This document shows positions 37,901-48,859 of a stretch of DNA of 64,000 nt, one piece after another; the first letter of the stretch is position 1; every line of letters begins with the position of its first letter. The notes under the pieces were generated by a model. It did not search any database. It saw nothing but the letters and a program-made list of their open reading frames with translations, and had not been told where the DNA came from. Source of the DNA: Periconia sp. R9002 (lineage: Eukaryota; Ascomycota; Dothideomycetes; Pleosporales; Periconiaceae); assembly GCA_023627715.1 (NCBI GenBank), contig JAMAHW010000087.1, positions 62,001-126,000 on the forward strand, in the 5' to 3' direction. The position numbers and the translations under genes were made by a program.

Positions 37901-40066
37901 TGGCATAACCGCTGGAGCCAAAGCCTGGTTGATCGGACCCGGGCAAATCCTCATTATCCTTCACGGCAGATTCGTTTTCTGCCTCGTAGTCGAACACCGG
38001 TCGATCGGATATTTCTGACTGGTTAGACGACGACTCGCTCACGGACGAAACGGAACGCTCACTCGCTCCATCGGCATTCTTAAGAATATCGCCCTTTTTG
38101 ACGAAAACCAACGATCGTTCCACCTCTTCTATGACCTGGATGGCTTCTTGGCCTCTGTTTGCACTACACAATAATCCAATCAGATGTTCAACAGCTTCAA
38201 AGTAGCTCGGTCTAAGTTTCACCGCGCGTCTCCAGTACTTTTCAGCCTCACCCTTTTGCTGGAGAGCGAGTAGCGTTGCGGCAAGATTTGATGTTGCTTC
38301 CACGTGGCTGAATGTGATTAGCAAAAGATGTCGATGAGCGTGATAGGAACTTACTCTGGATCTAGCTTTAATATATGGTTATACCATTCCTGAGCCTTGC
38401 CGTAATCCCCTAAAGCATATGCTAGGCATCCGCCTAATAATATGCCGTCTATCCAATTCCATTTACTTTCTTCGCAATGCTTGGTGATGGCGTCCAAGGC
38501 TGAAGCCGCTGTCATGCTGGGAGGTATTTCATGACGCATCGTTTGCTGGATCGTCGATACGGAGCCGGACATGCGCCGGAGTGGACGTGGCTGTTCCATT
38601 CCCGAGCCTTGCGAATGCATCATGAGCTGATTATTGTACGGTTGCTGTACGGGGTGCCATGGTTGCCTGTGCATATTGGGATCTGGCCCACTGCCTGGCC
38701 ATGACGTGTATGCACGATTGGGAAGGGGTCTCTGGTAGGTATCTCTATTGGGGAGTGTTTGGGAATAGGAGTCGAAAGAAGCGGGCCGCGACAGATCAGG
38801 CCGGTCGAATGCTTGGATGGATTTGGTGCCAGGTGAGTTGGAGAAGTTGGCCGCCGGTTGTCTTGGAGGTTTAGGATAGATATGGGGTCGTGCATGTTGT
38901 TGGTGGCCGTTGGGATGCTGTGCGTTGGCTTTGCGTGTGGATTGAAGATACTTGAGAAGATCGACGTAAACCGCATGTGCCCACGCGAATACCTTCTCTC
39001 GTGATTGCGCATTCACTGACTGAGGGCCAAACTCGGCCAAGGGATTTGAGGAGGATGTCTGCTCAGCGACAGGGGTCGTTTGGCCGGATGAAGATACGGA
39101 GTAATCGGAATGGGTGCGTTGGTTGGTGCCGATGGATAGTGCATGTTTTTGATAATCTAAGGCAATATTATGCTGAGGTTGCTGAAATTGAGGAACAAGA
39201 TCGTAAGATGGTCGGGGTATATTTCCAAAAGGAGTAGAACGCTGCAACTGGTAAGGATTAGGTGAGATATTAGGGTTGGGCATGGCGTTGTAAGCGTGCC
39301 CCATGAAAGCGTTATGCTGCGGGTGTGTCCAGTTGGGCACATGATGACTATAGAAACGCGGGTCTCGCAGAGCAGCCGGCTGGTACGGTATAAAGGTACC
39401 GTCATGCCAATAGGGACCGAAAGGACCTTGATCGTTCGAAACTGTAGGCCCCAGCTGGCTATGCAATGAAAAATCCGGGGCCATGCCGTAGGGGTTTCCA
39501 AGCATCTGATACTGCTGGTGGTTCTGCATCGTGGGCATCTGGTTCAGCATCGAATCGATCTGGGGTAGAGGGTGCTGCGCTCCCCGTCCAGACCCAGTCT
39601 CGAAGTACAGACTGGGGCTCCAGTCTGACGTGGCATCCTGGGAAGGCTGACCAAACTCGCCATTGACGCCTGGGGACCTTAGCGGTAGTTCCTGCTTAAG
39701 ACCGTACGGAATGCTTGCTTCGGCAGTCACGGGGAGAAGAATGTGTTTGGTTGCATGGGGTTTTTCCGACTGCTCGATCGACGTCCCATCATAAGCTGCT
39801 GCTAGTATTCCATTGGGCGTTTTCCGTCGAAGCATGTGCTCGGGCGGTTTCGCAGCATTGCGGCCACCATCTAAAGATTGCGATGGATAGGAATTATGTC
39901 GAGACAACGGATGGGCGTACTGCTGAGGGGGCGGTTGCAGTGCCAGGCTTCTCTGCTCGGTTCCGGGGCCATTGGGGAGGAGTTGATTTTGATTATGCGG
40001 TGGAGGGGGTGGGAGCTGGAACGGTGCCGGCTGCGGCTGTGGAGGATATTGTCGTATCATGGTCAT
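34975..40066 (-). CDS. OGT: O-GlcNAc transferase (GT41), TPR type
   Basis: Three exons: 40066-38355, 38307-35682 and 35628-34975, giving 1663 residues. The 47- and 53-nt introns begin GTAAGT and GTGAGT and end CAG. The enzyme moves N-acetylglucosamine from UDP-GlcNAc to Ser/Thr of cytosolic and nuclear proteins. The first about 510 residues are Gln/Pro/Asn-rich and probably disordered. TPR repeats follow at about 515-620 and 920-1015, separated by a Ser/acidic insert. The catalytic part starts near residue 1224 with KVGYVSSDFNNHPLAHLMQ; His1236 matches human His498. NFNQLYK ends at Lys1446, matching the UDP-contacting Lys842, and ECNAHTT contains His1526, matching His901. The TPR array is much shorter than in animals and split. 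Plant SPINDLY-type relatives use GDP-fucose, so donor choice is inferred; the motifs resemble OGT closely. Confidence 0.94.
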
Positions 40067-43041
40067 GGCAGATGGAGTTGCGAGTGGACGTGGACGTGGA
40101 CGTGGGCGTGGGCGTGAAAGGGTCGTAACGTGAAGAATAGCGTGGGTTTGTTAAGTGATGTGTTTCGTGCAGCTCTCAAAGAGAACAAAGTCGGGTGCGT
40201 CCACCGCTGCTGGAAGCGGAACCAAGTATGGAAGAAAAAATCCCCGATTAACGCGCGGGCACCTGAGCAATCAAGGCCTGCGCGGTTTGATATTCTTCTC
40301 GGACGCTTTCACCAAGACCGGCTTGTGCCTATGCCTTTGCGAAGTCGTCGACCGCCTTCGACGCATGACATGTCTTGTGAATCGTGACGACTGGGCGAGC
40401 TCCGGCGCTCTAGCTGGAAGGTGCCAGCAGAGCCCAGGAGATGGGGTGTGAAAAGCGGAAAGGTAGGCGGCAGAGCAGGCGGAGCAATTCACGAATTGCG
40501 GTATGGCGGAAGTAAAAGGTCTATGATGCGGATTGCGATGCAAGTTGCGGTGCGGTGCGGTACGTGGCCAGCGGAGGGGCGACGTCTGAGGGATCAAAGA
40601 GAGCGGTCAGTAAGAATGGCCAAGTAAGACGAGGCGAGGCTACATGATGGAGAAGAAGAGAAGATGTGGCGAGAGAGGGTATTGGAGAGGTGGAGGAATA
40701 CAGAGGTAGGATGAGGAGGGAGAAGGACAAAGCAAGGGAGAGGCATGCAGCATGGTGGTGTTCGCTAGAGCAGGCATGGGTGGGGAGTTCATGATGGGAT
40801 GGTGTGGGTGAGTTGGATGGGTGGGTGGACAATTTGCGACGAGCGACGGAATATGATGCTAGGGGGTTGAGGTGTGACGGTACCCTAGGAGCTAGGTTCA
40901 AGTACGCTACCGGTACTTACCTACCCTTAGCCAGCGTTTGGTAGTGTGTGTGTGTGCGAAGATGGGACAGAGGTGCACCGAATCTCTGTGCTATGCAAGC
41001 CGCAGCGTCGTGCGAGTGCAATGGTAGAGAAAGAAGCTCGGAGAGAAGAGAGATGGCAGGTAACGTAAGAGTACTCGGGTATGTAGGTAGCTAAGCTTGG
41101 CCTAGAAGAGAGGAAGGACGGTGGAGTGGTGTAGGGCCCAGCGGCGGGACCGGCGGGATGAGGTAGGCAGGCAAGCAGATTCAAATTGACCCCAAGCGCG
41201 CACCCGCCATCAACGGTAGCGACTAGAGTCTCGTGGTGTGGCGGACGGGGCTGGCGTTGGCTGACAAGAGTTATTATCAAGTTCCCGCCTTGATCTAAAA
41301 GTAAAGGAACTCGACCATTCACAGCAAGCAAAGACGGTCTGATCTGGTTTCTGGAGCATGGCATGGGGTGCACTTGCAGCCCGTCCTTGTTCCATTCCAT
41401 GATTCCATGAATGAGGACCCCCCGTCCAAAGACGCCGCTTGTGGAGTCCGTCTGCCCTATAGACGGCTCGACGGCACAAAGAGCCAAGGGCCATCCATCT
41501 CGATGCTCTTTGCTTGCTGAGAAAGAGGGCAACGATGATGACTACATACAAGTCTCAAGGCGTCCCCTTTGAGAAGAGCGGCAGAGGGCAATCAATCTTT
41601 GACTGCAGGACGCTGGCGGCACGACACGACACGACAGCGACAGTGCAGGCTCCAGCACTGGGGATCCAGGGCTCCCAACTTCCAAGCCTTCGAAACTGCT
41701 ATTGCAGGCGAGGGCCCATATGCACACCGGCGACACACTTTTTTTGTGGCGCGCATATCTTTCTCACATGGGGCCTCGCCCCTAGCCACTCAACGGTCGC
41801 CGCCAGCCCAGTCCGACCTGGCTCCACTAAATCATCCATGATTTCCTTCAGCTCCACCCAGCCCGGACCAAACATCAGATCAGAATGAGCGGGAGAATCA
41901 GAGTCTGAGAGATGATCCTCCGCTGCGTCATGTCATGCCATGTTGTAAGTATGCCGCTGACCGGAATATTTCCTTCTTTCTGGACCTCCGACATACCTAC
42001 AGACCTGTCCTGTCACCCATGCAGGTTACTGACATACATACATACATACATACATGTATGTACGTCGTGTGCATGCATGCACGAGACAGACAGAGTACGA
42101 GAACGGATTCCAATGCAGCCATCGTAATCTTTTTTTCGTTTTTCGGGAGATTCCCACTACATAATGTACACAACCACCTATGCACAATTCATGTCCAACA
42201 AACCGTTTAGCCTAGATTAACCCCCGATGCGGACTTGTCTCTGCCCTGGAACGCTTGCTGACCCGACCCTGGGCCTCTGCACTCCACCGCTTCAGGAAGC
42301 TCCCTCATGCCACATCGCCCTACCCCATGGTCAAAGTCATGGTCCTCGTCAAGCATGCTGTACATTTGCCACTTTGCAACCTGGACCCTTCACCCTTTGC
42401 GCCAACGGGAAGACAACGCCGACGCCACAGTCGACGCGTACAACCAAAGCGTGCGTGTTTAATTTACAAAGACATCGACTTCCACATGCATATCGACCAA
42501 GATTGATGGACCACTGTACCCACGCCAGAAGCCAGAGTACCGCGGTGAGTAAATGGTCGTTTGCTCTCCTTTACACCAAAATAGGCCTATACCATGGTCC
42601 AGTCCAAAAGGACTCGAGGTAAGGGCCAGAGTGTTGGTAAAGTTGCATCACTCTCAAAGCTCATTTGCTTAAGTATACTTGTCCTTGATGAGGATCGCCA
42701 TCGTTTCTCATGTCGGGCATTGCGGTGCCGCATCCTACCTGATGCGCCGGCCCTTCCTAAGCACCGACTCCAGTACGGCGTCGTGTCGTCACCTACAGAT
42801 CGGCCAGACAATAATAAATCTATTGGCCCCCTAGCGAGGATCCATAGACGTGCCATCATTCAACTCCATTGAGAGAAGACATATCATTTCAGATGATGGG
42901 TTTGCTGCGCCGATAAGTTGCAGGAACGTCGTAAGAGTGGCACAGCGTTAGTGTATTCTTGAGCGTCTACGGTCTTCCACGCCATGCCGCTTGCCAATAG
43001 GCAGCCACAACGAGGCGCCCGCTACAACTTCGTGAAGGCTA
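40067..43041. other. Long intergenic region upstream of OGT
   Basis: About 3 kb without a supported gene. It holds a tetranucleotide ACAT/TGCA repeat (42020-42070), GT/GTAC-rich patches and an apparently spurious 201-codon minus-strand frame (40927-41532). The part next to 40066 includes GGACGT-type repeats (40085-40110) in the leader of the OGT gene. Confidence 0.55.
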
Positions 43042-43201
43042 TCACATAGTACCCACTCTGCGCAGCAACTCTCCAAAGGCTTGAGCCATGGCGTCAAGTA
43101 CAAAGAACCTTGGAATGCTGGTCACGTCAGCTGTGAGCTGAGAATAAGGTTGAGGATGCGTAGACTTACCATTAACTAGCCAAGCTGAACATAGGACGCA
43201 T
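43042..43201 (-). CDS. Possible spliced micro-gene, 37 residues
   Basis: Minus strand, ATG at 43201 in the context ACCATGC. Exon 43201-43177 would splice over 46 nt (43176-43131, GTTAAT...CACAG) to exon 43130-43042. The product would start MRPMFSLATDVTSIPRFFVL and end LLRRVGTM. It is compositionally protein-like, with an amphipathic C-terminal helix. The donor is non-standard: a better donor (GTAAGT) lies 8 nt further on, but it would leave an in-frame stop. It sits about 320 bp from the Sec62 start, divergently. I do not recognise the product, and the call is tentative. Confidence 0.22.
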
Positions 43202-43524
43202 GGTCAGCTGTCACGCTGTGAGAGGATTTGGATGATTTTTGAGGTGTGAAGGTAAACAGAAGGAGATCCGCACACAAAGATTTTTTTTCATGCACAGGTA
43301 GTCTTGCTTAGTCACCCGATGCCCAGACCGGCATTATTCCGATGGCCGGGGTCAAGTGCGGGCGATGTGGCATTATTACCAAGTCTCCGAATAAGAAAAC
43401 GTATCCATCCCTCGAACCTCCGGCGCACGACCTACAATTACTTTTACACCATTTCACTGCGTAGCTGAACCAAAAAAATACACTCACTTCTTCTAAATCT
43501 GCGCTGCTCTCTCACACAGTAAAA
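43202..43524 (+). promoter_or_regulatory. Promoter region of SEC62
   Basis: The 320 bases before the Sec62 start contain no gene. An A-rich and C/T-rich leader (about 43470-43524) precedes the ATG. If the micro-gene at 43042-43201 is real, the region is a shared divergent promoter. Confidence 0.4.
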
Positions 43525-44837
43525 ATGGGCGACGAAGAGCAACAAGGGCCCCCTCAGGGCATGCCAATGCCTCCACCAGGCCAACAACCATCACCAGAGC
43601 AGATCCAGGCAATGCAACGACAAATCGCCGCCGAGGCAGAAAAGCTGGGAATTTCTGTACCTGAATACATTGCAAGACTCAAGCAACAAGCAATGGCGCA
43701 ACACCAAGCGCAACTCCGCGCGCAACAGGAGCAGCAGCAAGGACAGCAGCAGCAACCCATCCAACCTGGTCCTCCAAAGCCCGAGGCGATTGCCGTTGCA
43801 AACTGGTTGAGGAGTCAAGAGCTAAAGCCTAGGACGGTTATCCATGACGAGAAGAGGAAGGAAATGTTTCGAGGTATGGTTATCTCACAATCGTTCTGCC
43901 GGGAATCATTCAAAAGAGCTAATCGATACATGCTACAGTCAAACGTGCCATTCGAGCCCTCATGTCCCCCGCCTACGAAAAAGCCCGCGCCAAGAATCCT
44001 CTCCTTCCTGAAGTCCACGACCGCGCCTCCGCCGAAAACACTTTCAAGCTTCTCCCACTCTCCCTGCTCGCCCTGCGTGTTTCCAAAGTTGACCCAGAGA
44101 CGGCGCATGAAGGTCATAATCATGCCAAACCCAAGCGCGTAAAAGGTCAGTGGACCGTCGTCATCGAGCAACATCAGGAGGCCAACGATGACTGCTACTA
44201 CATCTGGTTGTTTGAGGGTTCCCAGTGGAAGCAGAAGCTGTATGCAGTTGGTGCATTGATCGCTATTCTTGCGGTCGTTTTGTTCCCGCTCTGGCCACTT
44301 TTCTTGCGCCAAGGTGTTTGGTACCTGAGTATGGGAATGCTAGGCTTGATTGGGTTGTTCTTCGCGATGGCAATTGTCCGGTTGATTCTCTTCATCATCA
44401 CCATGTTTGTGACACCGCCGGGTCTATGGCTCTATCCCAACTTGTTCGAAGATGTGGGGTTCTTTGATTCCTTCAGACCTTTGTGGGCATGGCAGGAGGT
44501 ATGGATCTCTCTTCTCTTTTGTCGCATGAACTTCAAATTAACCACCGCATAGACACCCGAAGACATCAAAAACCGCAAACGTGCGCGCAAAGAAAAGAAG
44601 GCCGCCAAAGCCGCAGCTAGAGCCGCCGCAGCTGCCAACGGAGGCAAACCAAGCAAGAAGAAGGGAGGCGTCGTTTCCCCCCCTTCCGAAGCCGAGCCAC
44701 AGCAAGATTCGCACGAGCAAGCCGTCGACGAGGCCCCCGCACCTACTGGCGCCGAAACCGCTCCGGCTTCACATGGCGAGGTGACGCAGCGGCCGCAGCG
44801 GGCGACGGTGGAAGAAGCTGGGTCCGATGAGGATTAG
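43525..44837 (+). CDS. SEC62: Sec62, ER protein-translocation subunit
   Basis: Three exons, 43525-43873, 43939-44498 and 44553-44837, encode 397 residues. Introns run GTATGG...ACAG and GTATGG...ATAG. Sec62 is an ER membrane protein that works with Sec61/Sec63 to import precursors after translation. The N-terminus is Gln/Pro-rich (about 1-85). The conserved cytosolic part follows (IAVANWLRSQ..., CYYIWLFEGSQWKQKLYAVG). Two hydrophobic segments lie at about 217-239 and 245-274, joined by a short loop, and the C-terminal tail is rich in Lys/Ala (KNRKRARKEKKAAKAA...) and then acidic. This two-pass arrangement with both ends in the cytosol is diagnostic. A slightly longer N-terminus than in yeast is usual in filamentous fungi. 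Confidence 0.96.
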
Positions 44838-45274
44838 ACTGGTTATGACAAGTCGCTTTCTCCTTCCACTTCTTGACCATATCCCCATCATCTTTGTTCG
44901 TCTTCTTGCTGCATAAATTTTATGGTTCACATTATCTGGTCTTTTTCTTTCTCTTTTCTTCTCTCCTTTTTGAGAGATGAGCATTTCATAGCCGGCGTAT
45001 AGATGGAGGCAGCGGTGCGATGACGGAAGAGGGCGGGCGAGTAAAGAAAGTTAGGGGGCCATTCGAGATGGACAACCGCGAGGCTGGGCAGTTTTGCAAG
45101 ACAAAAATAGTACGCGAAACGAAAAGAGAAACGAGATCGAAGACTTCCTGAATTGAAAGAACCAACGTATGAGGAAGGGGAATCCTTTTAATATTTGCGT
45201 CTTCTTACATACTCCATGTGTGCTATCCCATGTCATACCTTACCAACCTCCCACCTCCATAACCATTCAACCAC

Positions 45275-45362
45275 ACTCCCCTCTCACTCCCCTCTCACTC
45301 CCCTCTCACTCCCCTCTCACTCCCCTCTCACTCCCCTCTCACTCCCCTCTCACTCCCCTCTC
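45275..45362. repeat. 11-bp tandem repeat, 8 copies before a gap
   Basis: Eight perfect copies of ACTCCCCTCTC, ending exactly at the run of Ns. The array is probably longer, and collapse here likely caused the gap. Confidence 0.95.
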
Positions 45363-45459
45363 NNNNNNNNNNNNNNNNNNNNNNNNNNNNNNNNNNNNNN
45401 NNNNNNNNNNNNNNNNNNNNNNNNNNNNNNNNNNNNNNNNNNNNNNNNNNNNNNNNNNN
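45363..45459. other. Assembly gap, 97 Ns
   Basis: Ninety-seven undetermined bases. The flanking minisatellite suggests the missing sequence is more of the same repeat. Confidence 0.98.
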
Positions 45460-45994
45460 CTCCACCTATTTCCCTTCCCATCATCAAACACATAAAAACC
45501 ATTGTGCACATACATGTGCATGGCGTGTCACACCTCTATAAGGTTCATGCTCCCGCAATTTCCACCATGAAAAGAGTGAAGGATTATTGCAGAGTACGTA
45601 GATTACTCGCGGTATCAACACAGGTAGCAAAACACAGAGACGTCCTTGGCCGGGACGCACATACACGTAAATTATGGCGCACGTGGCGTGATAACATCTA
45701 TACATTGATATAGTTAGTAACGACTTAACTGTGTATTCCGTCCCATGGTTCAAGAAAAACCTTCCACCTCCCACCAATAACCATCGAGGGGCTATCAACA
45801 ACAGCTAAGAATCGTGCAGCAACCCAGCGTAGCTAACCTCGAAAGTCAAGTAATGTTGATGTATTGATGGCTATACATATGTAACCCGTACACCCGCACT
45901 TTCCAACCCATCAACCCTAACACCTAACACCCCATCTCGACATTCCCCTCCCTCGACCCCTCTCCCACAAGAACGAAAACCCCATCTCATCACC

Positions 45995-46560
45995 ATGTCG
46001 TTCCGTCCCATTTCCCTCATCATATACAAGAACGAAAACGCCCTCACCCCTGCTCACTGGGCCATGTTTATCCCAACAGCCACCTCGTCCGACCTCGGAA
46101 AACGCATCCACCTCACAGGAAACCCAAACCTCGGTTTCTCCATCGCCTTCGACCGCAACTACGACGTCACCAAGATCGAGGGTCGCTACCACCTCATTCC
46201 GCTCGGCGACGTATCCGAACACGTCGTGGAGGATGTGACGGGAGATGGGAGGAGTACTAGCGACCAGACACCGCATGACCACATCGAGGAAACTGCGCAC
46301 GGCATTCCTCCACCTGCTGCCCCCTCCACCTTTGTGGAGGAGGAGGAGTATGGTGAGGTATGGTGTTTCTTCTCTCGTTGTGTACAGGGTGGGTGTCTTT
46401 TTTGATATGGACTGATGTCTCCGTGTCTGTGTAGGAATTGAGGCCGAGAGATGTTGTTGATGATCAGCAATGGCTTATAGATGTCGTGGAAAAGATGGTG
46501 AACTTTGGTATTATCAGTGAAGAGGCGAGGCAGGTTATTAACGGTGCCCCTAGGTATTGA
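45995..46560 (+). CDS. Small conserved-looking fungal protein, unknown function
   Basis: Two exons, 45995-46357 and 46435-46560, joined in phase 0 over a 77-nt GTATGG...GTAG intron, give 162 residues. The protein starts MSFRPISLIIYKNENALTPAHWAMF, with no signal peptide and no membrane span. It has an Asp/Glu-rich centre with DQTPHDHIEE and a Pro-rich linker, and a C-terminal helix (WLIDVVEKMVNFGIISEEA). The pattern of an opening beta-rich part that mentions PAHWAMFIP and GKRIHLTGNP, then QTP-DHIEE and a terminal helix, resembles a widespread family of uncharacterised ascomycete proteins known to me only as hypothetical. No catalytic motif is visible. Confidence 0.78.
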
Positions 46561-47191
46561 GGGGCTTGACGGTGGGACGGGAACATGTCGTCAGCTGACT
46601 GCCAACTGCCATTTAGGTGCTGAAACAGCGCGCGCTTCGTGATACTTTTTTTGTTGCTGTAGTTTTACCACGTAGGAGCTGTTTCTGTAAGAATAGTGTG
46701 AGGACCGGACCTTCGGGAAAGCGCTATAGGTGAAAAATACAGTTAAGATTTCGATAAGGGATCTCTTTACGGAATCTCTATCGAAATCTTAACTGTATTT
46801 TTTTCATCCATAGTGCTACCCTCGCAATAGTTTTCCATAGAGAATCTACGAAAAGGATATTTAGGAGTACTTATACATTTGTTCCGAGCCCGGTATAAGC
46901 AGTTCCTATGTATCTCTGGGTCCTGAAACTCGGAGTTCCGCAGAGCGTAAGGGTCGGAGAAAGAGTAGTTTAGAAAATTTGCGTTGAGGATTTCCATCCG
47001 AAAATTATGTCCTCCTGAGGGGTGCGAAACCCTTACAAATAGTAAAAGGTTATGTGGGAAGAAGTATAACTCACCTAAACAAAGCAACTTGCCCCCACCC
47101 ACCCCAAAGTAGTCCATATCCCTACCAAACTAGCATCTTCTATCACGTGTACGACGCTGCCTTGATATACGCCCCAAAATCCACTCATACC
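46561..47191. other. Convergent intergenic region with hairpin
   Basis: Lies between two converging small genes. It contains the inverted repeat at 46721-46815. The rest (46816-47050) has no coding support and may be decayed mobile-element sequence. Confidence 0.5.
46721..46815. repeat. Fold-back element with perfect 24-bp arms
   Basis: A perfect 24-bp inverted repeat (46733-46756 against 46779-46802, core CAGTTAAGATTTCGATA) surrounds a 22-nt loop. Weaker complementarity extends outward to GCGCTATAGG on the left and CCATAGTGC on the right. It could be a small MITE-like element or a transcript hairpin downstream of the preceding gene. No clear target duplication is visible. Confidence 0.8.
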
Positions 47192-47778
47192 TCAATGAAA
47201 TGGCCCTCCCTGACTCCGATCCACTTTCCCCTCGCGTCTCATCCTCGACTGATAGTGATACCCCCCTTCATCAAACTTACAATTCCGATTCGTCAACATA
47301 TACATAGCTATATCCTTCGTCGGCAGCGGATAAAAATCCACCTTCACCACACCATCATCATCATCCCAAACAGCACGGCACGTAAGCACCGTATCCTCCT
47401 CCTTGGAGAACCGATCCATCGCAGTGAAATAATCCGGCAGTACGGCACTGTCACGTGGCATATTTTTCAACCATTTCGCGCAATCTTCTACGGTCTTGCC
47501 GAGCCAGGGTGATTTGAAGGAGGTGGGGAGGGGGGGTTTTGTTCCTGACGGCGGTGGTTTTGTTGCTTCCGGTGCTTTGGGTAGGTCTGCGTAGGAAGAG
47601 GTTGCGAGCCATAAGTCCCATGTTGCGTTTGCGTCCCAGGCGTGGGCGAGTTTGAGGGTTCTGTTGAGGTACTGATTGGGGATTAGGTGCGTGGATAATG
47701 GTTGTGTAGAGGGACACTTGCTTCTACGTTGATGTTTTCGTCAAGGACGAAAAGGGCGTAGGGAGGTTGGTTGGTCAT
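47192..47778 (-). CDS. Small protein of unknown function
   Basis: Predicted as two exons, 47778-47728 and 47671-47192, joined in phase 0 over a 56-nt intron (GTAGAA...CTAAT...CAG), giving 176 residues. The start MTNQPPYALFVLDENIN has a good context (AAAAATGAC). The second exon is clearly protein-like: NRTLKLAHAWDANATWDLWL, a Pro-rich linker, SPWLGKTVEDCAKWLKNMP, then a mixed region with DDDDG and YPLPTKDIAMYML. There is no signal peptide, membrane span or domain I know. The exon-1 donor is the weakest part of the model; an upstream exon instead cannot be excluded. Confidence 0.6.
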
Positions 47779-48859
47779 TTTTGTTTTTGGTAGGGATTGC
47801 ACCACTGTCTGGGTTCGTAGTCGAAGTTCTGCATCCCTTGCATAAAATGATACTATCACTCGAAGTGGTGTAGTTGATATGGCAGAACTGAGGTTCAATC
47901 AATGTATCAATTGATGCATGAAATGACGTCATATATTGCCCTACCACCTTGTCAACGACTCCCGCTACTAAAAACCAACGAGATCCTTGTCGTTTTTGGC
48001 CATGGGGTAAAGTAAGTTTGGCTTGAGCAAAGTTATAGCAACTGCTTGACAGTATTGACTATGTTGTTCTCAATTTCGTTATTAGATTGAAGAAAGTGAA
48101 TCAGTCAGAAGACCATTTGATATAATTGAAAGCAATCCCAAACAAGATCAAGGCTTAATACATGCGATTCTACCCTTTGTTATGAGATCCAAATCAGCTT
48201 TGAGAAATGCAAACTTCAGCATCTTTTTCGAATTCGAGTTCAGTTCTCTGATCAGACAATCTTCGTCCCAGCTTTGATTGACTGGATAGGGTTGTTGAGT
48301 TGATATTGAAGTGCTAGGTTCCAGTTAGACAGCTACTTCTCCCTTGAAAAAGAACGAAAATTTATCATGTTAGTTTATTAGCCTCTGCGCTGCTCGTCTC
48401 CTTATATACGCCAATGCTACAAATCTCTAGCAAAGCGCTGTATCTTCGCAAATTATCTGTAACATTTTGTGAGAGGTCAAATAATTGAGGCGGAGTAGAA
48501 ATAAGATAAGATTGATTAAAATCGAGGTTGTAAATTTGCCTAACCAATACATTGCCTGTTCTTCAAGCAGGCATATTCTCTGTTACGCCTGCATAACCAA
48601 TCAGGTGTTCGCTCGTATTTAATGTCGCCAGGTTGTACAATCAGTGGGAATTCTGCCTGCAGCAGCAGGGGCAGGCAATTATTGTATTCATATTTGATAG
48701 TGTGAAATCAAAAAAGGCAGGGGCCCCATCTGCTCTTGATTTGTGCAATGGGATATTTCATTCAACAGATAGCGATACCGTCTCCACTTCATCCAGTTTC
48801 TCTCCACATCAATACTCCACTCTCTCCACTGGTTCTCCCGGTCGCGGAACCGAAAAGCC
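47779..48859. other. AT-rich divergent intergenic region
   Basis: About 1.1 kb without a gene, noticeably AT-rich between about 47980 and 48560. It presumably carries the promoters of the minus-strand small gene and the plus-strand membrane-protein locus. Confidence 0.55.

Larger units (their letters stand above)
44838..45994. other. Intergenic region with assembly gap
   Basis: Downstream of SEC62 and upstream of the next plus-strand gene. It contains an 11-bp tandem repeat that runs into a block of Ns. Frames crossing the Ns are artefacts. From about 45880 a C/T-rich leader precedes the ATG at 45995. Confidence 0.6.

Noticed and set aside
40927..41532. 201-codon minus-strand frame upstream of OGT
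   Set aside because: No domain or splice pattern, and low-complexity Ser/Pro/Leu stretches; probably chance.
45169..45713. Plus-strand frames through the 11-bp repeat and the Ns
   Set aside because: They translate the minisatellite (SLPSHSPLTPL) and undetermined bases, so they are artefacts.
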